NCBI GenBank assembly: GCA_013373635.1
Contig: JABXHN010000038.1
Coordinates: 1-64,000 of the forward strand
Length of the DNA: 64,000 nt
Reading direction: 5' to 3'
Source of the DNA: Flavobacteriaceae bacterium
Lineage (GTDB): Bacteria; Bacteroidota; Bacteroidia; Flavobacteriales; Flavobacteriaceae
Shown here: piece after piece, positions 1-7,536 of the stretch
How the letters are laid out: each line of letters starts with the position of its first letter
Position numbering within the stretch: the stretch's first letter is position 1
Notes under the pieces: generated by a model
What the model was told of the DNA's origin: nothing
Seen by the model: only the letters and a program-made list of their open reading frames with translations
The model's database searches: none
Made by a program: the position numbers and the translations under genes

Positions 1-2
1 GA

Positions 3-15
3 GGTAGCTCGTCGG
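3..15 (+). repeat. 13-base copy of the tRNA D-arm/anticodon stem
   Basis: The 13 bases GGTAGCTCGTCGG at 3-15 recur exactly at 57-69 inside the initiator tRNA. After base 15 the similarity ends. This may be a fragment of a decayed upstream tRNA copy, but the window begins too close to tell. Confidence 0.5.
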
Positions 16-39
16 AATCCTTTCTCACAAACAACATAT

Positions 40-112
<73 letters not shown>

Positions 113-120
113 CACAGTTG

Positions 121-155
121 AACCCTCAACCTTTTTGGTTGGGGGTTTTGTTTTT
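121..155 (+). terminator. Intrinsic terminator of the tRNA
   Basis: A 10-bp stem (122-131 with 137-146, one T:G pair) with a TTTTT loop is followed by TTTTGTTTTT. It starts nine bases after the tRNA discriminator base. Confidence 0.85.
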
Positions 156-177
156 AATACCATTTAAATCTAAAATT

Positions 178-1134
178 CTAAAAGAATTGATATGTAGTTA
201 ATCGCTTTTCTCCAGATTTCTTTAGAATTTCATTTTCAACAGCCCATTTTAAATCCCTACTAGCTGTTGCAGTGCTTATTTCTCTGAAATTCTGCAAATA
301 TTCTTTGCGATAAAATTCTCGCTTACCAATTATCACCTTGAATAGTTCAATTCTATCTTTTACTGTTAAGTTTCTATTTTGCGTTTTAAGGAGCTCTTCT
401 AATGCTTGGAGTAGTATTTGGAGCATCCATTCAATGAACAGCGTAGATTCCCCTGAATTATCAGATTGTTCCAGCACTTTGTAATACTCCTCTTGGTTTA
501 TCTTAATAAGGTGTTCTACTGGTATAAACTCAAACACTGGATATTTTTGCATTAAAATTAAAGTCTGCCACAATCTTCCCATTCTCCCATTTCCATCTAT
601 AAAAGGGTGAATAAATTCAAATTCATAATGAAACACACAACTTTTGATAAGTATGAGTTCATTGTCATTTTTCAGATAACTGAATAAATCATTCATTAAC
701 CCTTTGACCATACTTCCATCTGGAGCCAAGTGTTTAATTTTTGAACCTTGAACAATACCAACATTTTTAACACGGAGCTTTCCTTCATTTTCAATTAAGC
801 CCTTCATTAAAATTCCTTGTGCTTTTTCTAAATCTTTAATATTATTTGGATTTAAAGTATGGAGTTGATCATAAATCTTAATCGCATTAAGTACTTCGAG
901 AATATCTTTTTCTGGAGCAATAATCCTCTTGTTCTCAATGATAGCTGTTATTTGATCTTCGGTTAATGTATTGCCCTCAATCTCTAAAGAAGATTGAATT
1001 GTTTTAATGCGGTTTTTTTTTCGAAGTTTTGTTGGCGGTTTGTTTAAGTGTATTGCATTAATTTCTCCCAATCTCTCTGAAATGGAAGCTACTAATCGAA
1101 TTATTTTATCTGTTATTTTATAGGGTGGTTTCAT
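178..1134 (-). CDS. Fic family protein with C-terminal winged helix
   Basis: Fic enzymes transfer AMP, or sometimes another nucleotide part, to hydroxyl side chains of target proteins. The catalytic loop HPFIDGNGRMGR is complete at residues 176-187 (catalytic H176, with D180 and R184 for the phosphates). An N-terminal inhibitory motif of the (S/T)xxxE(G/N) type is visible at residues 49-54 (S49, E53, G54), as in self-inhibited Fic proteins whose inhibitory helix precedes the catalytic core. Residues from about 255 to the end resemble a winged helix, so the protein may bind DNA. No partner antitoxin gene adjoins it. The gene is alone, flanked by the tRNA 3' end and a degraded copy of it, which suggests it was acquired. 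A palindrome and direct repeats lie 4-28 bases before its start and may be its own operator. The target is unknown. Confidence 0.9.
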   Translation of the reverse strand: MKPPYKITDKIIRLVASISERLGEINAIHLNKPPTKLRKKNRIKTIQSSLEIEGNTLTEDQITAIIENKRIIAPEKDILEVLNAIKIYDQLHTLNPNNIKDLEKAQGILMKGLIENEGKLRVKNVGIVQGSKIKHLAPDGSMVKGLMNDLFSYLKNDNELILIKSCVFHYEFEFIHPFIDGNGRMGRLWQTLILMQKYPVFEFIPVEHLIKINQEEYYKVLEQSDNSGESTLFIEWMLQILLQALEELLKTQNRNLTVKDRIELFKVIIGKREFYRKEYLQNFREISTATASRDLKWAVENEILKKSGEKRLTTYQFF

Positions 1135-1137
1135 TTA

Positions 1138-1162
1138 ATCATAGTATCATATGATAGTATCA
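1138..1162 (-). promoter_or_regulatory. Candidate operator in front of the Fic gene
   Basis: Immediately upstream of the Fic start codon lies the 12-base perfect palindrome TATCATATGATA (1145-1156). It is embedded in two direct copies of ATAGTATCA (1141-1149 and 1154-1162) spaced 13 bases apart. The position would overlap the transcription start or leader. Since the Fic protein ends in a winged-helix-like domain, self-repression is a reasonable inference but is not shown. Confidence 0.45.
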
Positions 1163-1200
1163 CGAAGATAATAAATTAAACTTAATTAATTCTTCTGTAA

Positions 1201-1232
1201 GGTTCGACATTTTTTTTGTTCCTGCTACACAG
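1201..1232 (+). repeat. Degraded tRNA 3' end, right copy of the att-like repeat
   Basis: It matches the tRNA in two blocks: GGTTCGA (1201-1207) and TGTTCCTGCTACACAG (1217-1232, one mismatch to 102-117). The spacer between the blocks is longer than in the tRNA and mostly T. It could be the old tRNA end displaced by insertion of the Fic gene, or the remnant of a decayed second tRNA copy. Confidence 0.5.
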
Positions 1233-1376
1233 CCGAAAAGCTTCCTCAATAGTATGAGTCGGTTATTTGTTTTATAATTAGACTTAACAAAATATCTCCT
1301 GTTCAAATAAATCAAACTCCAACTTTTTTAATTTTCTTTACTACTGAAAATAGATTCAGTTATTCTTCTATTTGAA

Positions 1377-1391
1377 GTCACAATTTGTGAC
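1377..1391. promoter_or_regulatory. 15-base palindrome upstream of the lipoprotein gene
   Basis: GTCACAA-T-TTGTGAC forms a perfect 7-bp inverted repeat 93 bases before the start of the gene at 1485. It has the size and symmetry of a dimeric repressor or activator site. No regulator is implicated. Confidence 0.3.
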
Positions 1392-1484
1392 CTCAACTAT
1401 GATACTCATTTTCAGTAATTTCAAACAACAAAAAGCCTTATATTAGTCATTCAAACTAATTAACAAACGAACACCTACCCACTC

Positions 1485-2465
1485 ATGAAAAATAGTTTCA
1501 AATCATTTCTTGTATTAGCAATAATTGCTCTTATAACTAGTTGTAACACTCAATCTGAACCAGAAATCGTAATTGGAGTGCAAACCTACTCCTTTAGAAC
1601 TATGGAAGACCAAAGCCCTTTGGCCATCTTAGAATACATCAAACAAACTGGAGTTAAAAATGTTGAACTCATGGGAAATCACGCAGAACCCTATGCTGGG
1701 GCGCCAGAGAGCCCTATGACAGATCCAGCTAAACGTTCGGTGATGATCAAACAGTGGAGAAAACAAGAACTCTCCGATGAGGAAAAAGAATTAGCTGCTG
1801 TTATTTCTGAAGAAATGAAAGCTTACAATCTCGAAGTTCAAGAGTGGCGTAAAAATGTCAATTTTGGAAAATTCGAGGAATTGAAAAACTTATACAATCA
1901 AGCTGGTATTTCCATCTTTGCATTCAAGCCTAGCGTGTTTGGAAAAGACAATACCGACGATGATATCCGTTATGGAATGAGAGCAGCCAAAGCTCTTGGA
2001 GCAACTCATATTACCCTCGAACACCCATCAGATGATGAGCACACTGCACGTTTAGGTAAGCTCGGAGAGGAAGAAGGAATGCTAGTTGCTTACCATGGTC
2101 ATATGCAACAAACCCCAACTCTTTGGGACACAGCACTAAGCCAATCTTCAGCAAACAGACTCAATCTTGATTTTGGACATTATATTGCAGCTGAAAACGA
2201 AAATCCATTACAAATCATCAAAGACAAGCACGATTTAATTGCTAGTATGCACTTAAAAGATCGCCAAAGAGAAAGCAATGGTGGTGCTAATTTAGTTTGG
2301 GGAACAGGAGACACTCCGATTGGCGATGTGATCAATTTAATTCGCGACAATGGCTATCAGTTTCCAATTACTATTGAATTGGAATATCAGGTTCCAGAAG
2401 GCTCTGATGCTGTTCAAGAAGTAAAACGTTGCTTGGACTATGTCAATGCTATCAAGGGCTCTTAA
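1485..2465 (+). CDS. Sugar phosphate isomerase/epimerase family lipoprotein
   Basis: This is a TIM-barrel protein of the xylose-isomerase-like superfamily, made as a lipoprotein. Residues 1-20 form a lipoprotein signal ending LITSC with lipidated C20. Likely metal ligands typical of the fold are E179, H204/H206, D229, H232, H256 and E298/E300. A charged helical insertion (about 80-125) precedes the central barrel strands. Export as a lipoprotein argues against a sugar-phosphate substrate. In Bacteroidota some proteins of this superfamily act with DUF1080 proteins on 3-keto-glycosides, which is only a suggestion here. A paralogue-like lipoprotein is encoded at 14555. The gene stands alone. The exact reaction is unknown. 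Confidence 0.85.
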   Translation: MKNSFKSFLVLAIIALITSCNTQSEPEIVIGVQTYSFRTMEDQSPLAILEYIKQTGVKNVELMGNHAEPYAGAPESPMTDPAKRSVMIKQWRKQELSDEEKELAAVISEEMKAYNLEVQEWRKNVNFGKFEELKNLYNQAGISIFAFKPSVFGKDNTDDDIRYGMRAAKALGATHITLEHPSDDEHTARLGKLGEEEGMLVAYHGHMQQTPTLWDTALSQSSANRLNLDFGHYIAAENENPLQIIKDKHDLIASMHLKDRQRESNGGANLVWGTGDTPIGDVINLIRDNGYQFPITIELEYQVPEGSDAVQEVKRCLDYVNAIKGS

Positions 2466-2588
2466 TTCTTTTAAATGATTTCCATCGATAGCACACACCT
2501 ACTATCTTAACCAAAGTCTTCAAATAGATCGAGCAATTTTTTATCAAATTGAGTCCCTTCTTCTTCAATTCAAACTGCATAAAAGCCT

Positions 2589-2727
2589 TAAAATAAAACG
2601 CCCCTTCGAAAAGGGGCGTTATAACAAACAAACAAACTAAACAAAAATCTTTTATAAAGATTTTTCCTATTAACTAACTAAACAAGGCTGTTTTGAAGTT
2701 GAAGAATTGTGTGACAGCCATTATTTA
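2589..2727 (-). ncRNA. Candidate minus-strand small RNA
   Basis: On the minus strand a -7 element TATATTTG (complement of 2733-2740) would start a transcript near 2727. Reading on, it would form a hairpin with a 6-bp stem (2714-2719 with 2686-2691), a 10-bp AT hairpin with a 3-base loop (2656-2665 with 2643-2652), and a GC-rich hairpin (2613-2620 with 2597-2604) followed by TTTATTTTAAG, which is a plausible terminator. No -33 element of the usual TTTG type is visible, and there is no open frame of note. The call rests on this arrangement alone. Confidence 0.25.
2590..2620 (-). terminator. GC-rich hairpin with a T tract on the minus strand
   Basis: The stem AACGCCCC (2597-2604) pairs with GGGGCGTT (2613-2620). 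Read on the minus strand it is followed by a T-rich run. It may end the candidate small RNA. It could also stop plus-strand transcripts from the lipoprotein gene ending at 2465, although the plus-strand T tract is poor. Confidence 0.5.
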
Positions 2728-2892
2728 TACTACAAATATAGTTGTGACTACCGAGGTCCTTACTGTGAATTTTTACCATTTATTATACATTTTGAGCAGC
2801 CGTACAAGAATTGTATAACTTCAGGCAAAAAAAGTATAATTACCTATAGTTTTAAAGATAAAAATTCATTGAAAACAGCTTCATCAATATCC

Positions 2893-2918
2893 AAAAAAAA
2901 ACGCCCCAAAAGGGGCGC
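2893..2918 (-). terminator. Intrinsic terminator of the small secreted protein gene
   Basis: The stem CGCCCC (2902-2907) pairs with GGGGCG (2912-2917) around an AAAA loop. On the minus strand it is followed by nine T residues. It lies about 50 bases beyond the stop codon of the gene at 2966-3391. Confidence 0.75.
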
Positions 2919-2965
2919 TTACAAACAAACAAACTAATATTACTTTAACGTAATTTCTTAAATCT

Positions 2966-3391
2966 TTACTGTACTTTATGAAGTACCCAAGCCTCGTTTG
3001 AATTCGGCTTCATAATCACTAAGGTTTTCATACTTGGAGAAAACACATATTGAGAACTATAAGTCTCTTCAACTGGATAAGTACGTTCAATCGATAAAGT
3101 AGATTGATCTCCAGAGATAAATCCTTTAGCTAATAAAGCTTTCGTTTTAGCCACTCTCATAAATGTAATCTTATAATCCATGTCTCTTGTAATTTGTACA
3201 AACTCATTGTCTAAGGTTTGCCAAATTCCAAAAATCTCCATACTGATCTCATCAGCTGAATTTGATGCTGTAACTTCTATAGGGTTGTTACAGCAATCTG
3301 TTGTAACTTTTGTTTCTTCTTTAGGTTGAACCGCTGCAATGCTAATTAAACTTGCTACTAAGGCTCCGGTTGTCAATAAAAACTTTCTCAT
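2966..3391 (-). CDS. Small secreted protein of unknown function
   Basis: The 141-residue product starts with a signal peptide of about 22 residues (MRKFLL...LISIAAVQ) without a lipobox cysteine. A CC pair near residue 33 is followed by about 90 residues of alternating polar and hydrophobic sequence, including FGIWQTLDNEFVQI, a pattern also seen in small lipocalin-like beta-barrel proteins. I do not recognise a family. It is divergent from the AraC-type regulator at 3552, has a -7 element at 3417-3424 and its own terminator, so it is a single-gene unit. The adjacent regulator is a candidate for controlling it, by position only. Confidence 0.65.
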   Translation of the reverse strand: MRKFLLTTGALVASLISIAAVQPKEETKVTTDCCNNPIEVTASNSADEISMEIFGIWQTLDNEFVQITRDMDYKITFMRVAKTKALLAKGFISGDQSTLSIERTYPVEETYSSQYVFSPSMKTLVIMKPNSNEAWVLHKVQ

Positions 3392-3416
3392 AACTTTTAA
3401 GTTTTAAATTATATGA

Positions 3417-3424
3417 CAAATTTA
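3417..3424 (-). promoter_or_regulatory. -7 element TAAATTTG for the small secreted protein gene
   Basis: On the minus strand TAAATTTG matches the Bacteroidota consensus TAnnTTTG and lies 26 bases before the start codon at 3391. No convincing -33 TTTG is seen. Confidence 0.5.
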
Positions 3425-3471
3425 CTGCGAGAATTAGCTGAAATATGTATGGATTTTTGCTGATTATTGTC

Positions 3472-3479
3472 TAATTTTG
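3472..3479 (+). promoter_or_regulatory. -7 element TAATTTTG for the AraC-type regulator
   Basis: TAATTTTG matches TAnnTTTG and would give a leader of about 65 bases before the start codon at 3552. The -33 region is not clear. Confidence 0.4.
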
Positions 3480-3551
3480 CTTCAAATTACGTTTTTGTAT
3501 ATGTTAATGACAAAAAAGTATACAATCAGGTTTTAAGCTCAAGAATTCATC

Positions 3552-4409
3552 ATGATCAATCATAAAATTCACAAAGAATTTACCCAATCAGATGCCTCGG
3601 TCAATGTGATGTATTTTGATCAGTACAACCGCGGATCTCAGGATGCTGGATGGCACTATCACGAGGAATTTGAAATTGTTTACATCAGTAATGGTGTCGG
3701 TCGACGTAAAATTGGATTACACCTCTCTAATTTTAGTGATGGAGAACTGGTATTGATAGGGAGCAATGTCCCTCATCATGGGTTCACCAATAATTTTGAA
3801 AATGATCGCTTCGAAGTAGTCGTTCATTTTAAGTCGACTATGTTGGGTACAGCCCTTGAAGAAACAAAAGAGTTTTCAAAAATTAAACAATTACTGGATC
3901 TTGCTGCTAACGGCATCGCTTTTGATCGAGAGTTTAAACATCGAATCGGAAAACGCCTACTTCTTTTAATGGATGAAAGCAATTTCAAAAAGATATTTTC
4001 GCTTATGGAAATCTTAAATGAAATGGCCTTGACAGATCAGAAGACCATTCTCAATGCCCAAGGAGATTCTTTTTTACTCAATCCACGAGAAAGTGATCGT
4101 TTCAATAAGGTGTTCAACTACATTGAAAAAAACTATTCTGATCCTATCAGTCTAGAAGATGTTGCTCAAATTGTTTTTATGAGCCCCAGTTCCTTTAGTA
4201 GATTCTTTAAAAAAACCACTTCTAAGACTTTTGTGAGTTACTTAAACGAGTACCGAATCAACAATGCCATCAAACTCTTATTACAAACTGACAAGGATGT
4301 ACAATCGATTGGATATGAATGCGGATTTAACAACATCCCTAATTTTTTTAGACAGTTTAAAAAGCAAACAACCTATAGTCCTAACGAATATCGAAAAATA
4401 CATCTATAA
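3552..4409 (+). CDS. AraC family transcriptional regulator with N-terminal cupin domain
   Basis: The first 100 or so residues look like a cupin sensor domain, with the signature WHYHEEFEIVYISNG near residues 34-48 and a second histidine-containing strand (VPHHGF) near 76-81. The last 100 residues (about 185-284) are an AraC double helix-turn-helix, including FMSPSSFSRFFKKTT and the closing GFNNIPNFFRQFKKQ...SPNEYR. Proteins of this layout bind a small molecule, often a sugar, in the cupin and switch on catabolic genes. The gene is divergent from the small secreted protein gene and is followed 46 bases later by the envelope trio at 4456, so either could be a target. The ligand cannot be read from sequence. 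Confidence 0.9.
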   Translation: MINHKIHKEFTQSDASVNVMYFDQYNRGSQDAGWHYHEEFEIVYISNGVGRRKIGLHLSNFSDGELVLIGSNVPHHGFTNNFENDRFEVVVHFKSTMLGTALEETKEFSKIKQLLDLAANGIAFDREFKHRIGKRLLLLMDESNFKKIFSLMEILNEMALTDQKTILNAQGDSFLLNPRESDRFNKVFNYIEKNYSDPISLEDVAQIVFMSPSSFSRFFKKTTSKTFVSYLNEYRINNAIKLLLQTDKDVQSIGYECGFNNIPNFFRQFKKQTTYSPNEYRKIHL

Positions 4410-4455
4410 CATTCTTTTAAGTAAATTCAATTCTTAGTTTTCGTAATTTAGCAAC

Positions 4456-5136
4456 ATGAAATTATCCCTAGCACTTTTTTCCTTCTTTATGAGTCTTGCG
4501 TTACAAGCACAAGAACTCAAAGGAAAATGGATCATCGCTAAAGACAGTGCAACTGTGAGTCTAAATGGAACTACCGTCCTTAATTTCAATGAGTTCGATC
4601 TGAGTATTTACGACTTTAAAAATTTTAAATCGATTCATAGTTATAAGCTAGAAAACGACAGCATTATTGTCGATGGAACCTCTTGGGGTCATTTAAAATT
4701 TGTAGATCAAAATCGCTTTAGAATTGAGTTAAAGGATGAACACCAAAGGATATTTGGCACTGATTACGTTCGTCTGGTTCCCACAAAAACTCCAAATACG
4801 CTCGAGGAGTTAAACGAGTTTACTTATTACTACAAAACAGAAAAAGAAACCGATACTATTTTTTTAGGCCTACAGCTCTTAGCAAGACCTCACAAATTAA
4901 AGCGTTATGAAATCGAGCAAATTGACTCGACCCTACTTTTAACCAGTTTTAAATTTGGAAAGCGATTTAAGTCGATGCCCATTCTTAACGCCTACGAAAA
5001 CTTTATTCGACTCGATGGACTTCCTGAAAAACCATATACCGTTCGAGCAGGAAGGATTTACGAACTTCCTGAAATTGATATGAGCTTTTTAGAAGAAGAT
5101 CAAGAGTCGAATGAAGATCACAACAACAACAACTAA
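4456..5136 (+). CDS. Secreted protein of unknown function
   Basis: A signal peptide of about 18 residues ends in LALQAQ. The mature part of roughly 205 residues is rich in beta-strand-like sequence and begins ELKGKWIIAKDS, the kind of GKW start seen in lipocalin-like proteins. The C terminus is acidic and ends in an asparagine run. I do not recognise a specific family. It is followed after five bases by the DUF4956 gene and then the DUF2490 gene, and the three probably form one operon for an envelope function. Confidence 0.7.
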   Translation: MKLSLALFSFFMSLALQAQELKGKWIIAKDSATVSLNGTTVLNFNEFDLSIYDFKNFKSIHSYKLENDSIIVDGTSWGHLKFVDQNRFRIELKDEHQRIFGTDYVRLVPTKTPNTLEELNEFTYYYKTEKETDTIFLGLQLLARPHKLKRYEIEQIDSTLLLTSFKFGKRFKSMPILNAYENFIRLDGLPEKPYTVRAGRIYELPEIDMSFLEEDQESNEDHNNNN

Positions 5137-5141
5137 CTACC

Positions 5142-5702
5142 ATGGATTTAGCAATACGACTTCTGATTAACCTCATTGTTGCGATTATAATTATTCGTTT
5201 TATCTATCATCGTTATTCGGAGACTTCCAAGTATATGTTCACCTACTTTATGATTAGTACGGTGGTATTTTTACTGTGTTATTCTCTCAAACAAAACGAA
5301 TTGGATATTGGACTAGCCATTGGACTTTTTGCCGTTTTTGGAATCATCAGGTACCGAACACACACCATTCAAATCAAAGAAATGACCTATCTTTTTGTGG
5401 TCATTGGAGTTGCCATTATCAATGCATTATCGAATGACAAGGTAAGTTCATTAGAAATGATTTTATCAAATGCATTTGTAATCTTGATGTTGTTTGTGAT
5501 CGAAAACACTTACAAGAAAAAAACCAAATTACTTCCCCAAGAGATCACTCTAGCCTATTCAGATCTCTTTCAACACGACAAAAAACAGCTACTCAAAGAA
5601 ACCCTAGAGAAGGAATTCAATTGTCACATTGAAAAAATTGAGATTCAAAAGATTGATTTGATCTCGAAAACTGTCAAATTAACCTATTACTTCAAAGTTT
5701 AA
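5142..5702 (+). CDS. DUF4956 family membrane protein
   Basis: The first 120 residues contain about four hydrophobic segments, including a highly conserved-looking loop GLFAVFGIIRYRTHTIQIKEM (approximately residues 60-80) between two of them. The remaining 65 residues form a soluble, presumably cytoplasmic domain. This layout fits DUF4956, a family of unknown function often found beside polyphosphate- or envelope-related genes. It sits between a secreted protein gene (gap 5 bases) and the DUF2490 gene (gap 2 bases). The function is unknown. Confidence 0.8.
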   Translation: MDLAIRLLINLIVAIIIIRFIYHRYSETSKYMFTYFMISTVVFLLCYSLKQNELDIGLAIGLFAVFGIIRYRTHTIQIKEMTYLFVVIGVAIINALSNDKVSSLEMILSNAFVILMLFVIENTYKKKTKLLPQEITLAYSDLFQHDKKQLLKETLEKEFNCHIEKIEIQKIDLISKTVKLTYYFKV

Positions 5703-5704
5703 TT

Positions 5705-6361
5705 GTGAAGCGAATTTTAAGTCTCTTATTCCTAGGGAGCAGCTCCCTATTGTTAGCTCAATCTGTATCTGAGGCCAGATCTTGGATCGGCATTAAAACC
5801 AAATTTCAAATTTCAGAAAAACTCCACAATACGATAGGATTGCAATATCGATCGAAGAGTGATTTCAAGGAATTAGATAAGTACTTTTTTGAAAATAATC
5901 TAGACTACGATCTCTCTAAAGATTTTTCCTTAGAAGTCGGTCTTAGAATTGGTAAGAATAACGACACCAATGGAGGTCAGCAAGGAATTGAAAATCAATA
6001 TCGAGTTCATACTGATCTGAACTACAAGAAGAGTTTTGGTGATATAAAGTTTAAATCTAGAGTGCGCTATCAAATATCCAATGAGTTTGAATCTACAGAT
6101 CCTGGCAGTAAATACTTGCGCTTTAAAAACGGAATTGAGTTCCATATTGACAATTGGAAATACGATCCTGAGTTTTTAATTGAACCTTTTATAACGATTG
6201 GTGATCCTAGTTTTTCAGGGATTAAAAAATGGCGTTATGGCGTACAAACCGATCTTCCGATTGGAGCGCACCAACTCAAATTCGTGTATTTTTACATGAC
6301 AGCTACCCAAACCATCGAACGCCATCACATCATCGGTTTGTTTTACAAGTTCAAACTCTAA
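5705..6361 (+). CDS. DUF2490 family protein, probable outer-membrane beta-barrel
   Basis: The start is a GTG two bases after the DUF4956 stop; no ATG lies nearby in frame and the GTG puts a good signal peptide (LFLGSSSLLLAQ) at the N terminus. The mature 200 residues alternate hydrophobic and polar residues in strand-length units and end in LFYKFKL, with a C-terminal aromatic-containing strand as in outer-membrane barrels. DUF2490 members are predicted barrels of unknown role. The stop codon overlaps that of the convergent PHP gene by four bases (CTAA). Confidence 0.8.
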   Translation: MKRILSLLFLGSSSLLLAQSVSEARSWIGIKTKFQISEKLHNTIGLQYRSKSDFKELDKYFFENNLDYDLSKDFSLEVGLRIGKNNDTNGGQQGIENQYRVHTDLNYKKSFGDIKFKSRVRYQISNEFESTDPGSKYLRFKNGIEFHIDNWKYDPEFLIEPFITIGDPSFSGIKKWRYGVQTDLPIGAHQLKFVYFYMTATQTIERHHIIGLFYKFKL

Positions 6362-7488
6362 TCGACTGTCACTTCCCAACTCACCACAGCTTGATCTTTA
6401 GGTGCTGTGTAAGCTTTAAGAGCTTTGAATTTCAATTCAATTCGCTCTAATTGTTCAAGTGTTTTAATCTGAAGAGTAATACTTCCCATTGCAGGAACCG
6501 TAAAAACTCTTGGATTGAAATAGAAGGAATAAGGCATTTGATTTTCGAGCAGTAAATCAGAGCTCGAATGATTGATTAAGGTCAATTCCAACACTTCTGA
6601 TTGATCGAGATAATGTGGATTTTCAACACTTAGAGAATTTTTGAGAAGCGGAATTACAAATTCCTCTTTACCCACCCAAAAGTTATTAAAAACCGCAACA
6701 GTTCTTCCTTCAAAAAGCGCTTCTTTGATGGATTTGAGCTCCTTGTCTTTTGAAAATATTAGGGTGATGGGTCTATGGGTTTGATGTTTGTCTAAATAAT
6801 CCCATCCGATTAAATCGTGTACATCGGAGTTTCCAAGTACAGTCAGTCCTTCTTCTAAAGCTAATGCAAAAGCTTCTTCGCTATAGGCTCCTTCATTGAT
6901 CACTTCAACTCCGTGAAGTTTTCCTTGCTGGATCATTTTCTGTTGAAAATCAGAAAAGATCGGAATTCCTTTGGAGCTTTGGCGGTACCAGGCCGGGTGA
7001 TTCCAAAACACAAAAGCTCCTTGTTTTTTAGCCTCGTTAAAAGATGTTTTTGGATCTTCTTTATCTAAAAGTGGATTAGCATCCGATATAAAAATGGCAT
7101 TATTGTGACCCACAGGTGCTGAACGAGTAATCTCTGATCCTGGAATGACAATGAGATTGTGACTCGCTGCTTCCTTTAAAGCAATTTCATAGGAACGATT
7201 TCGATCAGGGTGCGGAAGGTCCTTTTGATGCGGTTGGTATTCCAAATGCTCTGTCATTGCTATAACATCTAAATCTTCTAATAAGGCTTCTTGAACACGG
7301 ATTGTAGGCCACACATTCCCGTCGGAGAAAACGGTGTGAATATGCAAATCAGAACTCAGCGTTTGATAGCCATCTATATCGGGATATGAAATTTTCTTTT
7401 GAGCGCTGATATGACTATGAGACTGACTGTAAAGCGTAGTCGTCAAAATAAAACTAAAGATTAAGCTGAGGGATTTTAAGTTTTTCAT
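6358..7488 (-). CDS. Secreted PHP-domain phosphodiesterase/phosphoesterase
   Basis: After a signal peptide (residues 1-21, ending TLYSQ) the protein is a PHP-type metal-dependent hydrolase. The expected metal ligands are visible: HIH at 49-51 with D56, H81, E119, H128, H163, and DVH at 221-223. The sequence HTVFSDGNVWPTIRV is characteristic of the Bacteroidota group usually annotated as Sb-PDE-like phosphodiesterase. The last 100 residues form a beta-rich C-terminal domain. It probably removes phosphate esters from organic substrates in the periplasm; the natural substrate is not known. It is divergent from the Nramp-type gene, with 48 bases between start codons. Confidence 0.8.
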   Translation of the reverse strand: MKNLKSLSLIFSFILTTTLYSQSHSHISAQKKISYPDIDGYQTLSSDLHIHTVFSDGNVWPTIRVQEALLEDLDVIAMTEHLEYQPHQKDLPHPDRNRSYEIALKEAASHNLIVIPGSEITRSAPVGHNNAIFISDANPLLDKEDPKTSFNEAKKQGAFVFWNHPAWYRQSSKGIPIFSDFQQKMIQQGKLHGVEVINEGAYSEEAFALALEEGLTVLGNSDVHDLIGWDYLDKHQTHRPITLIFSKDKELKSIKEALFEGRTVAVFNNFWVGKEEFVIPLLKNSLSVENPHYLDQSEVLELTLINHSSSDLLLENQMPYSFYFNPRVFTVPAMGSITLQIKTLEQLERIELKFKALKAYTAPKDQAVVSWEVTVD

Positions 7489-7536
7489 AGGATATTGTAA
7501 TTTAACTTCCTAAAGATAAGCTAAAAGAGATTATTT

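Larger units (their letters stand above)
1135..1484. other. 350-base gap between the Fic gene and the lipoprotein gene
   Basis: The gap holds the Fic operator candidate (1138-1162), the degraded tRNA-tail repeat (1201-1232), a weak imperfect hairpin after it (about 1233-1262) followed by TTATTTGTTTT, and a 15-base palindrome (1377-1391). I see no coding region and no clear -7 element for the gene at 1485. Confidence 0.6.
2466..2965. other. 500-base gap with hairpins
   Basis: The gap contains two GC-rich hairpins of near-identical stem (2597-2620 and 2902-2917), each followed by ACAAACAAACAAACTAA. It also contains an AT-rich hairpin (2643-2665) and an open hairpin (2686-2719). A 76-codon open frame at 2707-2937 runs through the second terminator-like hairpin, has no recognisable sequence, and is not called as a gene. 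Confidence 0.6.

Noticed and set aside
2707-2937. 76-codon open frame on the plus strand
   Set aside because: It has no recognisable sequence, many Cys/Tyr/Lys codons unlike its neighbours, and runs straight through a terminator-like hairpin.
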